The translations under genes and the position numbers were made by a program. Below the pieces are notes generated by a model, which was not told the origin of the DNA, made no database searches, and saw only the letters and a list, made by a program, of their open reading frames with translations. A stretch of DNA of 64,000 nt from Molanna angustata (Eukaryota; Arthropoda; Insecta; Trichoptera; Molannidae), in NCBI GenBank assembly GCA_963576475.1, contig OY754977.1, forward strand, positions 35,135,872 through 35,199,871. The letters run 5' to 3'. This document shows, piece by piece, positions 40,704-52,185 of the stretch; positions within the stretch are counted from its first letter, which is position 1; the number at the start of each line of letters is the position of its first letter.

Positions 40704-41850
40704 TAGTTAATATTGTAATAATATTATAGTTTTTTTTAGAAATTTAAGATAAATGTCAAAAATCTAAGTATGCTTAGTATTTTCCTACAAGAATATAAAC
40801 ATAACATAATTAAAAAGTTAAGTTATATTTTTCTTTATTAATATCAAAACTAACTAGGTAATATTTTTCAAAATGATTCGTTTTGTAGTAATGATACAAT
40901 TTCAAATTGAATAAAATAGGTACGTTGGCAGCAGTCGCCCTCTTAAGAGTTAGTAATTAAGTTAACCCCGACTCAGTTTTCCATATACATATTTCCTGGC
41001 GCCCAACTATATTAGGTAGGTATCTCCCTTCTACCACCGCGCCGTCTCATCTCCTCACATTCTATCTCATTCCTACATAATGTAATGTACCTACATAATA
41101 CAACTAAACTATCATCCATTTACCTCGAAACGATGACTCATACATTTGGAATTTACATAGAAAATTTTTCGTAGAAAATATAAATATTAAATAATACAAT
41201 AGTTAGCTAATTAAATATAAAACTATTTTTATTCTAAACTAAATCAAACACATTATCCTTAAAAAAGTAGTCGGTATCTATTTATAATTAAATAATAATG
41301 TACACTCTAGCTCTAGCACTTGCCCATGGGCTAGTATACATCCATGTGACTCCATTTTATTGGTTTTTATATACGAGTAGGTATGTAGGTATTATTTTAA
41401 TTATTATAACTCGTAACCAATGTTCTTGTATTTGAATGGATTATAAAATATAGAATAATAGATAATAATTAAAAACTTCTATTGTGATAAAACACCGTGG
41501 CGGACTTATTGCCCACCGGCAATTACTACCAGTCAACCACCTTAGTAAATTCAAACATTTACAGGAATAATTAACAAGAGAATACAATAAAAAATAATAA
41601 GTAGGTAATTAAAAATACAAAATAAATAATAAAATAAAATAACAAATAATAATACACCAGATAGAGACACTATATGTTTGTTGGTTGGAGGATAGATAGG
41701 ATAGGAGAGGAGATAGGAGAGGGAAAAGGATAAATAGACAAAGGGAAAAAGACGGTGAGTTTGTGAGACGTGAGTAGAAAATAAATAGATAAACTGCTTC
41801 ACTAGATAGTCTTTTCAAATTTACTTGTGTACATATTATACAAATAAAAA
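40704..41850. other. AT-rich, nothing recognised
   Basis: No ORF with protein features; purine-rich patch at 41690-41760 (gataggagagg). No repeat recognised besides short simple runs. Confidence 0.5.
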
Positions 41851-41854
41851 TAAC

Positions 41855-42309
41855 AAAAAATATAATATGCAGAAGAAAGACAAAAATATAATATGCAGAA
41901 AAAAGACAAAAATATAATATGTAGAAGAAAAACAAAAATTTAATATGCAGAAGAAAAACAAAAATATAATATGCAGAAGAAATATATAATGTACAGAAGA
42001 AAAACAAAAATATAATATGCAGAAGAAAAACAAAAATATAATATGCAGAAGAAAAACAAAAATTTAATATGCAGAAGAAAAACAAAAATATAATATGCAG
42101 AAGAAAAACAAAAATATAATATGCAGAAGAAAAACAAAAATTTAATATGCAGAAGAAAAACAAAAATATAATATGCAGAAGAAAAACAAAAATATAATAT
42201 GCAGAAGAAAAACAAAAATTTAATATGCAGAAGAAAAACAAAAATATAATATGCAGAAGAAAAACAAATATATAATGTGCAGAAGAAAAACAAAAATTTA
42301 ATATGCAGA
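41855..42309. repeat. Minisatellite, 26-bp unit x 17 with 78-bp higher-order period
   Basis: Unit 'aaaaatataatatgcagaag'+'aaaaac'. Two ATATAAT units alternate regularly with one TTTAAT unit in the central part, so the period there is 78 bp. It generates long Phe/Cys-rich ORFs on the minus strand which are artefacts. Confidence 0.95.
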
Positions 42310-42483
42310 GTTTTGTTTGCCTATAACTGGTGTATGTTTTCCTTACTATAAATAAATAGGTAAATAATAACCTATTGTTATACATACATACATACATACC
42401 ATCTCACGTCATATCCCACAATGTGGGCTAACCAGCCACAGGTGTGCGGGTGTGCATTACCTTGTAAAAGGAAGTACGACACG

Positions 42484-42519
42484 ACGAGACTAGTGTGTAT
42501 GCCCACACACTAGTCTCGT
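42484..42519. repeat. Perfect 15-bp hairpin
   Basis: ACGAGACTAGTGTGT and its exact inverse separated by 6 bases. It lies in a moderately GC-rich patch (42415-42530: 'cacaatgtgggctaaccagc', 'ggtgtgcgggtgtgc') that looks like part of a dispersed repeat. Confidence 0.8.
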
Positions 42520-42611
42520 ATGACCTAAAACTTCATTGCTGAACTTAGTGAGATGTTGATTTGGCGGTTCATAAAAGACACTTGAAAACGGTGACAATAG
42601 AAAAAAATGGT

Positions 42612-42681
42612 AGGTACGTATTATTCAATTATGCATACTATCGCCATCGACAGTTGGATATCATGTGTAACATGTAACTAG
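42612..42681 (+). mobile_element. Helitron-like copy 6, last 70 bp only
   Basis: Ends tcgacagttggatatc, hairpin catgt-gta-acatg, TAACTAG|T; a 3'-end remnant of the same family. Confidence 0.65.
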
Positions 42682-43269
42682 TTAATAGTTAGGTACATAG
42701 ATCGTTAAATGTGTACATATATTATGTAATTACACTAATCCACTAGATATGTAGGTAACTATGTGATTTTTTTTGTCATTATTTAATTGAATCAACATGT
42801 AGTGATGTGTCAACAGGTTGGTATAAAAATGAATGAAAAGGAATAACAAAAATCAATTAATAATTATAAGTGAAGTTGAAGACAGCTCTATATAATTAAA
42901 AAGTGATTATTTATGTTGTGGTCTGTTTCTCCATTTAAATTCATGTAAATTATATAATGTAATTAATATAATTCATTATGCAAAACCGATCGACAAAAGA
43001 TCGAAAAAATATTCAATAAGAATATAAACATACCTAATACTCATAATGTGTAAGGCCATAGATAGTGTAGGGGGAGGTACACTTTATAACAAAAAAATAC
43101 GTATCATTATTAAACGCTAAATCACACAACAAAAAAGAAAGGAAGGAAATAGAGGTTGGGGGAGGAGAGAGAGAGAGAGAGAGAGAATCTATTTTTGGAT
43201 GTCAGCAAACAAACTTAGACATAACCCAAAGAGACAGAGACAGAACTATTCTGGACAGCAACACCCAAA

Positions 43270-44040
43270 CGACAGACATTGTTCAATAAACACCTCCCCA
43301 CGATCCTTACAAAATTCAGACATTCTTCATAAACCCTGTGTCAAACTTCTCAGAGTCAAAATAGATTCTAATATAAGGTCTACTAACCAAATAAATAAAC
43401 ACCAAGTTTATGTAGTTTGTCGATCGACAGTAAAGTTCTTGATAGGAATCTATTGTATGTATGTATATAATATAATTATATATCTAAAGTAATAAACACA
43501 GTTTCTTCTTCTGCTTTCTTACAACTAATACGTTTAGAATCAATCAGAGTATACTGTAACGATACATATGCTAATCTACCATAAAAATAAATGAATATAA
43601 TTAAGTTAGTATTCGATGCTACAGCCAGACTCATCACTGGAGCCTCCAGGTTTTCTCACATCTCTCACCATATTCGCAATCTCCATTGGCTCAAAGTTCC
43701 AGAAAGGATTGAATATAAGATCTGTCTCGTGATCCTCAAAGCACTTCACGGTATGGTGTGGCTCCTACTTACCTCTCCGAACTTTGTCTCAACTTTCAAT
43801 TAACGACAGAGATCACTTCGGTTGGAAAATTAGCTGAAATAAACAGGGTGCACACAACTAATTTCGGCGATAGTGCGTGTGCTGTGGAAGGACCAAATAC
43901 ATGGAATAAGCTCCCACACATCCTCAGACAGACAGACAGACAGAATATATCTACCTTCAGAAAAAATCTAAACATTCTCGTGTGCGCGCTGAACAAACCC
44001 ACAGAGTTTCATTTCAACACCAAACATGTAATATATTGAT
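43270..44040 (+). pseudogene. L2-like LINE reverse-transcriptase C-terminal fragment
   Basis: CVKLLRVKIDSNIRSTNQIN at 43345-43405, then after about 190 bp of unrelated sequence FDATARLITGASRFSHISHH IRNLHWLKVPERIEYKIC at 43606-43725, and after a frameshift LSELCLNFQ … GPNTWNKLPHILR at 43760-44000. Same order as the end of L2/CR1 ORF2; broken by shifts and an insertion. Confidence 0.75.
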
Positions 44041-44890
44041 GTTGCGCCTTTCAACAGGCAATCTTTATAGCATTTTACGAGTTTGCACGAACAGGAGATC
44101 GGCATTCTTCGGGAGTAGGGAGATTGATATAAAGAAATGTCTGGGGTAAGGCCGGGGGTTGATTGATCGTGTATTGGTCGATGATATAGTGCTCTCACGT
44201 TGTGGTTCATCTATTATACTATTATTGTAAGTATTTCACTCTTATAATATATAATTAATTTATTTATTAATAAACTGTGTATAAAGTCAACGCGTGTGTT
44301 TATTAAAATATATACGAGTATGTTATCAAAAGTAACATTTACCAAAAAACATCAAAGAAGTTTTGTGAGATATCGAACAAATAAATAAGTAAATTATAAC
44401 GCATTAACCTTCTCCGGTATGAGCTGAACAAATTCCCAAAGTTTCATCGCAATCATATATATAAGAAAAATTCTTACTTCTCTAGAGTGGAAACATTGAT
44501 TAATTTGAAGAGATTGCCATTAGGCTATAAACTCGCAATTCGTCAAAGCTATATAACTCAACAGGAAATAGAGTAAAAATTATTATTGACTACCTACATA
44601 TTGTTGCAACAATTGTTACATATTACTGACTCCTTTCTTTGAGTCTTTGACATGTTGTGGATATATGTATAATTGTTAGGTATGTTGTTACACAACACGT
44701 CTCCCCCCCTATTTTGTAATACTATGTGTAGGTACTAACAACATGACTATACAGTTAACATGACCAAACCATGTCATTATAATTACCTCTTTAACACCAG
44801 ACAGACACAAAAATAAGACATATAAAGACATTGGACATATGTGTATAATATAGGATATATAATTTTTGGACATATAAGACTGGTCAATAA
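44040..44890. other. No gene recognised
   Basis: AT-rich; includes a SINE/LINE tail scrap at 44500-44535 and nothing else recognisable. Confidence 0.5.
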
Positions 44891-45721
44891 TCCAACTGTC
44901 GATTTGCTCAAGAGAACTTTGTTTTCTTAACATTATAACCACAAAGTTTCAAGCCAGGTGTTGAAATTGTATGCAGGGTCTATATTTTTCACAGTTTTTC
45001 CAACTTTGAAGTCAAAAAACACCAACTTAGAGGCTTCGCAGCATATATGTTCCATATACGGATTTACTCAGAATTCGAGTGTCTGTCCCCCTCCCCCCTA
45101 TAAATTATGATCCGCTCAATTTACAAAGCACATAATTTCAGAATATATGAACAGTTATAGGCCTTTTTTAAACTTTTATACTCAGAATTTTGAATTTTTG
45201 TTTCAGTCAGGGGTTATCAACTTTTGAATTTTCGGTTTATTTTTCCATATATCCCAGAAACAATATAAGCTAGAACGCTGAAAATTGGAATGAACATAGA
45301 AAAAATACAAAAACTTAAATTGATTTTTTCAAAAAAATTCCAGAGTTTCTCAAAAATTTTTTATTAAGAAAAATATACTTTTATGATAAATTGAATTTAG
45401 TGACGACATCGCTTCAAACAATGTGTATGGCAGTCGCCTATACACAATATCTAAGAAGAATTAATAGTTTGATACTTAATCTCCAAACATACATACATAC
45501 CATCATGCTGTTTCCATATTCTGGGTAGGAAAAAAGGACTGACTTCCATACCATCCTATCTTGACATACATACCTACATGTGTTGTATAGAAAACAAAAT
45601 AAGTATCATAAAATATTCAATAATTTTTATTTATGGGTAAGTATATAGTGTTGGTACATATTCTTCAACTATACATAGTATCGCTATCGACAGTTGGATC
45701 TCATGTGTTACATGCAACTAG
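44891..45721 (+). mobile_element. Helitron-like copy 7, both ends present
   Basis: A|TCCAACTGTCGATTTG … tatcgacagttggatc, hairpin catgtgttacatg, CAACTAG|T. About 830 bp, with an internal deletion relative to copies 2-3. Its 3' end directly precedes the 5' UTR of the next LINE. Confidence 0.85.
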
Positions 45722-46588
45722 TTAATCTATCCTCTCTTTCTTCCCACAACCTAATTACACATCGTACGACACGTCAGACCGCTCTTAAAACGCTGTGTGT
45801 TAATCTGTTTTTTCTGTGGTAAAAAGTTACAAAAACCTAAACAATTATATATATTTCTACTCGCCGGAAAATTGTGCATTCGAAGGTGCCGAAAGTTTGT
45901 GAAAATCTGTGAGAATAGAAAGGTTTTACATGTAAAGGTGAAAAGTGAACGAAAATTTCAGGAAAACTCGAAGGTGCTACCTTAATAGTGGACACTCAAG
46001 GTTTAAATCATTTCTGTGTTATAAATATTCTTTGCCCGCACAAAACACCTCGCGGTGCCTATACTGTGAATCTCATGTTTTCCGAGAAAAACTTAATTTT
46101 CTGTCGTGAAAATTTTTCAAATTTTTCCAATTAAAATTTTTAATTTACAATTTCATACCTCTCATAGACTGCAGTATTGGACAATTTTTAGATTATTTGA
46201 TAAATACATGGTGGTGGAGATATACCGGGTTTTGTTCGGAAAAATCAGTTTTCCTTAAACGCTGAATGTAATAATATTTTTTCCGAACATTCATATATAT
46301 CATCTGAAAGAGCAGAAAATACTACACAAAAAAGTTCGCGAGAGACATAGTGTACTACAAACACAAAAAGTGCTGCATCCAAAAATAACATTTTTTCCAT
46401 ATTAATATATACTAATTTCATTATTAAGTACCCGCATATTTACCATTTCACAAACTGCGCACTAGTAATAATCAGAGTAGGTACTTAATAATTAAAAGTG
46501 GGGTAAGGGATATAGTGATCGGCCAGTGTTCATTCAACTACAGCCTACAGTCTTAAAATAGATATATACCTATTACTTTAATTTTATT

Positions 46589-47698
46589 ATGAAGTGTTGT
46601 CAGTGCTCTAATGATTTGAGTCCATCAAAATGCCTGAAGTGTTCACGCTGTTACGAAACATTCCACTTCTCTTGTATGGATACGACGGCTGGTAACTTCA
46701 AAAAAATGTCAATGATTTCTCGTGCACATTGGAAGTGTTTGAAATGTAAGACGAAGGATCCAAGATCAGCTTCAACCTCATCCACTCCTCCCGCAGAAAA
46801 ATCATCTATCATCAACCCGGCTACTAGATTGAGAGCTTCATCCGTCTCATCGTTGACAGCTCAAAGTGTATCCGCTGACTCAGCTGAGGATCTCACTGTA
46901 TCATACATTAACTCTAGACTCGATGCCTTTACAAAAGATCTCGTGACGAAATTCGAGGAACTAGTTAAGCGAGCTATAACGGAGGAGATGGCTAGAATTC
47001 GGGAACGACTGAACGCATTGGACGAAGTGAAATCTTCTTTGGAATACATATCAAACGAATATGACAGACTCAATGAAGCCTGCGCATTGAACACTCGAAC
47101 AATTTGTAACCTCACACAAGAAAACATAAAACTCAAGGAGGAGAAAAATGAGCTTAAGCAAAGAGTTAACGAAATTGAGCAGACTATGAGGAACAACAAC
47201 GTGGAGATTCACATGGTCCCTGAGCACCGGGACGAGGATTTATTTACTATGGTAAACGGCATGTATCTTTCAATTGGTTTGGAGATGCATGATGATGGCA
47301 TAGTATCGTGTCACAGAGTGCGACCTCTATCCGGTCAGAATAGGGACAGACCAAGGACAATAATATTAACCTTGCAAAATAGCAAGTTGAGAAATAATCT
47401 GCTCTCAAAAGTGAGAGATTTCAATAAAAAAAGCTCTGCTCCTAATGGGAAATTAAACACGGGACACATGGGCCTGGCAGGACGTCCGCAACCTATATAT
47501 GTGCAAGAGCATCTTTCTTCCTTCAATAGAGAAATTCACGCGGCCACCCGGAAATTCGCCAGGGAACATGGATACAAGTACTTTTGGTTGAAGCAGGGAA
47601 GAGTATTCATTAGAAAAAATGATACGTCCCCACCAATTCTTGTTTCTAGTAAAGAGACTCTTAGTAGGCTTATCCCGACTGAGCCTGGTACACAATAG
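46589..47698 (+). CDS. LINE ORF1 protein: PHD finger, coiled coil, FP-like domain
   Basis: 369 residues. PHD-type zinc finger at residues 3-53 (CCQCSNDLSPSKCLKCSRCY, ETFHFSCMD, HWKCLKCK). A Ser/Thr-rich linker, then a coiled coil at about 115-205 (KDLVTKFEELVKRAITEEMA, KLKEEKNELKQRVNEIEQTM). C-terminal half: NNVEIHMVPEHRDEDLF, SCHRVRPLSGQNRDRPRTII, RPQPIYVQEHLSSFNREIHA, YKYFWLKQGRVFIRKND. This matches the domain that resembles the baculovirus FP protein and is common in insect LINE ORF1s. It should coat element RNA; no catalytic residues are expected. Confidence 0.9.
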   Translation: MKCCQCSNDLSPSKCLKCSRCYETFHFSCMDTTAGNFKKMSMISRAHWKCLKCKTKDPRSASTSSTPPAEKSSIINPATRLRASSVSSLTAQSVSADSAEDLTVSYINSRLDAFTKDLVTKFEELVKRAITEEMARIRERLNALDEVKSSLEYISNEYDRLNEACALNTRTICNLTQENIKLKEEKNELKQRVNEIEQTMRNNNVEIHMVPEHRDEDLFTMVNGMYLSIGLEMHDDGIVSCHRVRPLSGQNRDRPRTIILTLQNSKLRNNLLSKVRDFNKKSSAPNGKLNTGHMGLAGRPQPIYVQEHLSSFNREIHAATRKFAREHGYKYFWLKQGRVFIRKNDTSPPILVSSKETLSRLIPTEPGTQ

Positions 47699-48805
47699 CT
47701 TTTTACTTTCTCTTCTATGTCATTTCAACTTCAGACTCTATTCAATTCAAACAGGTGCTGTTCTCATCAGTTTTTAATGATCTTGAGTAAATCATACTAT
47801 TTATCAAAGGTTTTTAATAATAATAATATGCATACACTTTTCTCATCGGAATCAGACTTTAACGATCTTGACTGTCGTTTGCATTCAATAGATTTTAACA
47901 ACTTTATAAAAGTAATGCTCTCAACAGTCTTATGTGATCTTAAATATATTGCATTTGCAACGTATTTTCATGTTTTCAAACTTATGCATTTTTGTAATCT
48001 TGCATGTGAGTGTGTTCTGTGTTTAACAGATTTTAACAAATTTATAAGCTTGTGCTGTTTAGTACGCTTTTCCATCATTTTTACTATAGTTTATTACCAG
48101 TTAATTTCAATAATTTCAAAAATGCACTGTCTCAACATTTTTCTTGTGATTTTGAATATGTTTTATTTTATTTTATCTGCAGCGGACTTTAATAGCTTTA
48201 TACAACATGTAGTTTCTGTACAAAGTGTATTTGCTCCATCGTACTTGAAGAATTACGATGGAGCAAATACACTTTATAATAAGGTACATGCCGTTATCGG
48301 CTGGTTTTGATGGCTTTCACTGTATATGTAGTCTTTTTCACGGCAGGCTTTATAAATTTAATCATATATTTTTTTCATCGAACTTTTGCGATTTTTTGCT
48401 TGGCATTGTTTTCAACAAGTTTCAGGGATTTGAACGATGAGATGTTATCTTCAACAGACTTCAAATTTGTTTTGTTTGCAACACATTTTAATGAATTTAT
48501 ACAATATGTATTTTCTTCTTCGTACCTAATTGATTTAAAATTTGAGCAATTGCCGGTAGGTTTTAAAGATTTTGAATCTATATGCATGGTCTTTGTAATG
48601 GCAAGCTTTACTAATTTCATACTAGTACTTTTTTCTTGGAATAAATCCGATTCTTACTCCTGCAATTCTTTACCTTCAGCAATTCTTGATTGTTTAGTTT
48701 CTTGTGATTTCAAATATATTTTATTTGTTTTATCGTTAAAATTTCGTTCATCTTTTCTTTTGACAATTTTATGCATGTATTATTTTGAACAATTTTTCTT
48801 TTTTT
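47699..48805 (+). other. LINE inter-ORF spacer with reiterated motif and strong hairpin
   Basis: T-rich 1.1 kb between ORF1 stop and ORF2 start. A motif of the type (g)A(C/T)TTTAA(C/T)NA.TTTATA recurs many times (about 47868, 47889, 48032, 48187, 48486, and weaker ones), so two long open frames (47717-48310 and 48307-48837) read D-F-N-x-F-I repeatedly. It is unclear whether they are coding. A perfect 22-bp stem lies at 48222-48275. Confidence 0.6.
48222..48275 (+). repeat. Perfect 22-bp stem-loop in LINE spacer
   Basis: Left arm 48222-48243 (aaagtgtatttgctccatcg+ta) is exactly complementary to 48254-48275; the loop is 10 nt (cttgaagaat). Confidence 0.95.
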
Positions 48806-51679
48806 ATGGCAATCTCGATTTACTATCAGAATGTTAGAAGTATCAAGAACAAATTGCAGGAGTTTATGTTGGAAGTTTTGAATAATTGCTATGATGTTAT
48901 ATGCCTCACGGAGACATGGCTGAACCAACATATTTCCGATAGCGAGCTAATTGATGAAAGGTACAATGTTTTTAGACGAGATCGCTCAATAGAAACTTCT
49001 GATAAGCGTATAGGAGGTGGAGTATTGATCGCTGTCAGAAAGGATCTTTTTGTTGTTCAGAGACGCGATTGGCAGACCTGTGTTAATGATCTTTGGATTT
49101 GTCTAAAGCTTTCTGAAACGGACAGTACATCATTTAACCTGGGCTTGGTGTATTTGCCACCTGATGAGTCGTCTGAAAGGCTCAAGTCATTCCATGACAA
49201 GGTAAACACAATTTGCATTAATACCAATTCCAATACTTATAACATTTTAGTCGGCGACTTTAATTTACCCAGCATATCATGGACACCTCGACCAGAACTT
49301 CTATCACCGACGGGCTCTGCTAGCCTCAAGGTATCGTCTTTCCTTGATTTTATTTCCTCGTCGGGTTTATTTCAATTCAATGGTGTTTTGAACGCCAGTT
49401 CCAGAACTCTTGATTTGGTTTTGAGTGATATCAAGACAATTACCGTTAAAGCAGCCCAGCCATTGGTCATGGTCGATGATTATCACCCTCCTCTTGAAAT
49501 CGAGGTTAGAGTTGGTCGGGGTAGGTGCCTGCGTACAGACCCTGACTCTTTGAAATATAATTTTAACAAAACTGACTATAACGAATGTATTAAAGAATTG
49601 TCACTCATTGACTGGAATGTACTAACGGGCATGGACATAAACCATTGTGTGGAATACTTTTATAACAATATCTGGGAGATAATTGACAAACATACACCAA
49701 TATATAGACGGACATCGAGAGCTTATCCCAATTGGTTCAGTGGTGCTCTGATCAGAGTTCTGAGGGAGAAGGATAAGTTTCACCATAGATTCAAACGTTT
49801 TGGTAATCTCATAGATTATAACACCTTCTCTTTATTGAGATCCAGATCTAAAAGACTTATAAGAGAATGCTATAGATCATACATCGCTAATGTTGAGGAC
49901 TCAATAAAGAGTAACATGAAAAGTTTTTGGGGGTTTATTAAATCTAAGAAAAGCTCACAAGCGATTCCTCGTGTAATGCACTTAAGCAATGTATCTTCAT
50001 CTAATGGTCATGAAATTGTGGAATTATTTTCAAAGTATTTTTCATCTGTTTTTGGTATTAATACGTCGACGGAGGCTGACGTAGTACTCCCAAACCAATC
50101 ATACGAGATTAGTTACTCTATCTTTTCTGTTAGCTTGTCCGAGAAGGAAGTACGTGACAAGATGCTTAACCTCGATCCCAACAAGGGACCGGGACCTGAT
50201 AAAATCCCACCATCATTCATAAAAAAGTGTGCCGATCATCTTGCCAGGCCTTTGCATATTATTTACGACAAATCTCTGTTAACTGGGGAATTTCCTGAAC
50301 TCTGGAAGATGGCTAACATAACGCCAATTTATAAATCTGGCGATAGAGAAGATATTTCTAATTATCGCCCAATAAGTCTTCTATCAAGCTTTGGTAAGAT
50401 ATTTGAGTCTCTAGTATACGGTCGAATACTTAATCACTTCAAACAGCTACTCAGTCCGTCCCAACATGGTTTCATCAATGGGCGTTCTACAACGAGTAAC
50501 CTGCTGGAATATGTTGACTATCTTAAGTTGACTGTTGGTGGACGCAAACAGGTAGACACAATCTATACTGATTTCCGTAAGGCGTTTGATAAGGTTGATC
50601 ATGGTATACTCTATAAAAAGTTAGAAGCGACAGGAATTCACGGCAATCTTCTAAGATGGCTGAAATCCTACATAAGTGGAAGAATCCAGACTGTATGTGT
50701 GAATGGTTTTGAGTCTTCGCCTTCCACTGTAACGTCGGGTGTCCCCCAGGGTTCCCACTTGGGCCCATTATTGTTTAATATTTTCATAAATGATCTCCCG
50801 GCCATCCTTAGTTGTGATTGTTTGTTATACGCAGACGACCTAAAGATCTTTAAGAACATTAATAACTTCAATGACTGTCTACAATTACAATCCAACCTTG
50901 ATGCTATCAACACGTGGTGCGAATCCAATAAAATGGAATTAAACGTCGAAAAATGTTTAATTATAGGATTCTCCAGAAAACGCACAACAATTCATTTCGA
51001 CTATAAGCTGGGCAATATTCCATTGAAAAGGGTTGACTCAATACGGGATCTTGGGGTAATATTTGACTCTGGACTGACGTTCAAGTGTCATATAGACGAC
51101 ATTGTGGCTCGCGCAAGACGAACAGCAGGGTTCGTCTTGAGAACAGCAAAACCTTTCAAGAGAAATGAAAGTCTGATCACCCTGTTCCGTTCACTGGTGC
51201 AGAGCATACTTGAATACAACTCATGTGTTTGGAGTCCTCACTATGGAGTTGACATCGACCCGATAGAATCTGTCCAAAAATATTTTTTAAGAGTCATCAC
51301 AAATAGAGCAGGGCTGTGTAATAGGTTGAGGACTTACGATGAACGTTTAGACTATTTCGGAACTACTAAACTCGAGACTAGACGACAAATACATGACTTT
51401 ACTATACTTCACAAAATTGTTAATGGTATCATAGATTCGAGACTTTTACAATACATACAATTTAACATTCCTAGAAGATCGTTGAGATTTGCCAATACCT
51501 TTCATGTCAGCATGCTTCGTACTAGCTTTATGTATTACAGTCCTATACCAAGAATGTGTAGACAGTATAATGAGGTGACAAGGGACGGGAGTATCCTGAT
51601 CTTGACGTGTTTGCCGATTCGCTGTCTGCTTTTAAGAAAAAAGTTAAGTTACGCCTGTTGGTTTAGAATGTCTCCGTGA
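48806..51679 (+). CDS. LINE ORF2: endonuclease and reverse transcriptase
   Basis: ATG at 48806 in a T-run; 957 residues. AP-endonuclease: IYYQNVRSIKNKLQEF, CLTETWLN, GGGVLIAVRKDL, LGLVYLPP, GDFNLPSISW, and VMVDDYHPPLEI where S-D-H-x-P is usual. Reverse transcriptase: MLNLDPNKGPGPDKIPPSFI, ITPIYKSGDREDISNYRPIS, SQHGFINGRST, YTDFRKAFDKVDH, GVPQGSHLGPLLFNIFINDL, LLYADDLKIF (Y-A-D-D), LGVIFDSGLTF. C-terminus LVQSILEYNSCVWSPHY and FGTTKLETRR. Near 51590 a one-base shift replaces the expected DLDVFADSLSAFKKKVKLRL tail (open in another frame at 51600-51668). Target-primed reverse transcription of its own RNA is the family role. Confidence 0.92.
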   Translation: MAISIYYQNVRSIKNKLQEFMLEVLNNCYDVICLTETWLNQHISDSELIDERYNVFRRDRSIETSDKRIGGGVLIAVRKDLFVVQRRDWQTCVNDLWICLKLSETDSTSFNLGLVYLPPDESSERLKSFHDKVNTICINTNSNTYNILVGDFNLPSISWTPRPELLSPTGSASLKVSSFLDFISSSGLFQFNGVLNASSRTLDLVLSDIKTITVKAAQPLVMVDDYHPPLEIEVRVGRGRCLRTDPDSLKYNFNKTDYNECIKELSLIDWNVLTGMDINHCVEYFYNNIWEIIDKHTPIYRRTSRAYPNWFSGALIRVLREKDKFHHRFKRFGNLIDYNTFSLLRSRSKRLIRECYRSYIANVEDSIKSNMKSFWGFIKSKKSSQAIPRVMHLSNVSSSNGHEIVELFSKYFSSVFGINTSTEADVVLPNQSYEISYSIFSVSLSEKEVRDKMLNLDPNKGPGPDKIPPSFIKKCADHLARPLHIIYDKSLLTGEFPELWKMANITPIYKSGDREDISNYRPISLLSSFGKIFESLVYGRILNHFKQLLSPSQHGFINGRSTTSNLLEYVDYLKLTVGGRKQVDTIYTDFRKAFDKVDHGILYKKLEATGIHGNLLRWLKSYISGRIQTVCVNGFESSPSTVTSGVPQGSHLGPLLFNIFINDLPAILSCDCLLYADDLKIFKNINNFNDCLQLQSNLDAINTWCESNKMELNVEKCLIIGFSRKRTTIHFDYKLGNIPLKRVDSIRDLGVIFDSGLTFKCHIDDIVARARRTAGFVLRTAKPFKRNESLITLFRSLVQSILEYNSCVWSPHYGVDIDPIESVQKYFLRVITNRAGLCNRLRTYDERLDYFGTTKLETRRQIHDFTILHKIVNGIIDSRLLQYIQFNIPRRSLRFANTFHVSMLRTSFMYYSPIPRMCRQYNEVTRDGSILILTCLPIRCLLLRKKLSYACWFRMSP

Positions 51680-51779
51680 AATTTAAATTTAAATTGAAAT
51701 TAAAATTTACTTGATGTTTGAATGCTATTGCATGTTCTGTTAAGGATTTTTTTTTTCATTTTTTACTGTTTCTTAAAAT

Positions 51780-52026
<247 letters not shown>

Positions 52027-52185
52027 AATTAATGCTTTAATTTAATAATAGCTCATGAAATTTATTAATGTTGTGTGCATCCATTATTGGAAGTCCAGCA
52101 TACTCATAGATAAAAACAAATATTTTGACATGAAAGTTATAAGCTGGATTTCTGTTGATGCGCCTTTATAAATAAATAAATAAAA

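Noticed and set aside
41609..42397. 262-codon Phe/Cys-rich ORF
   Set aside because: A read-through of the 26-bp tandem array (78-bp trimer period); several frames are open.
45797..45985. 62-codon ORF with C-x2-C in the LINE 5' UTR
   Set aside because: Short and cysteine spacing not matching a known finger; it lies in the 5' UTR of the LINE, with the true ORF1 ATG at 46589.
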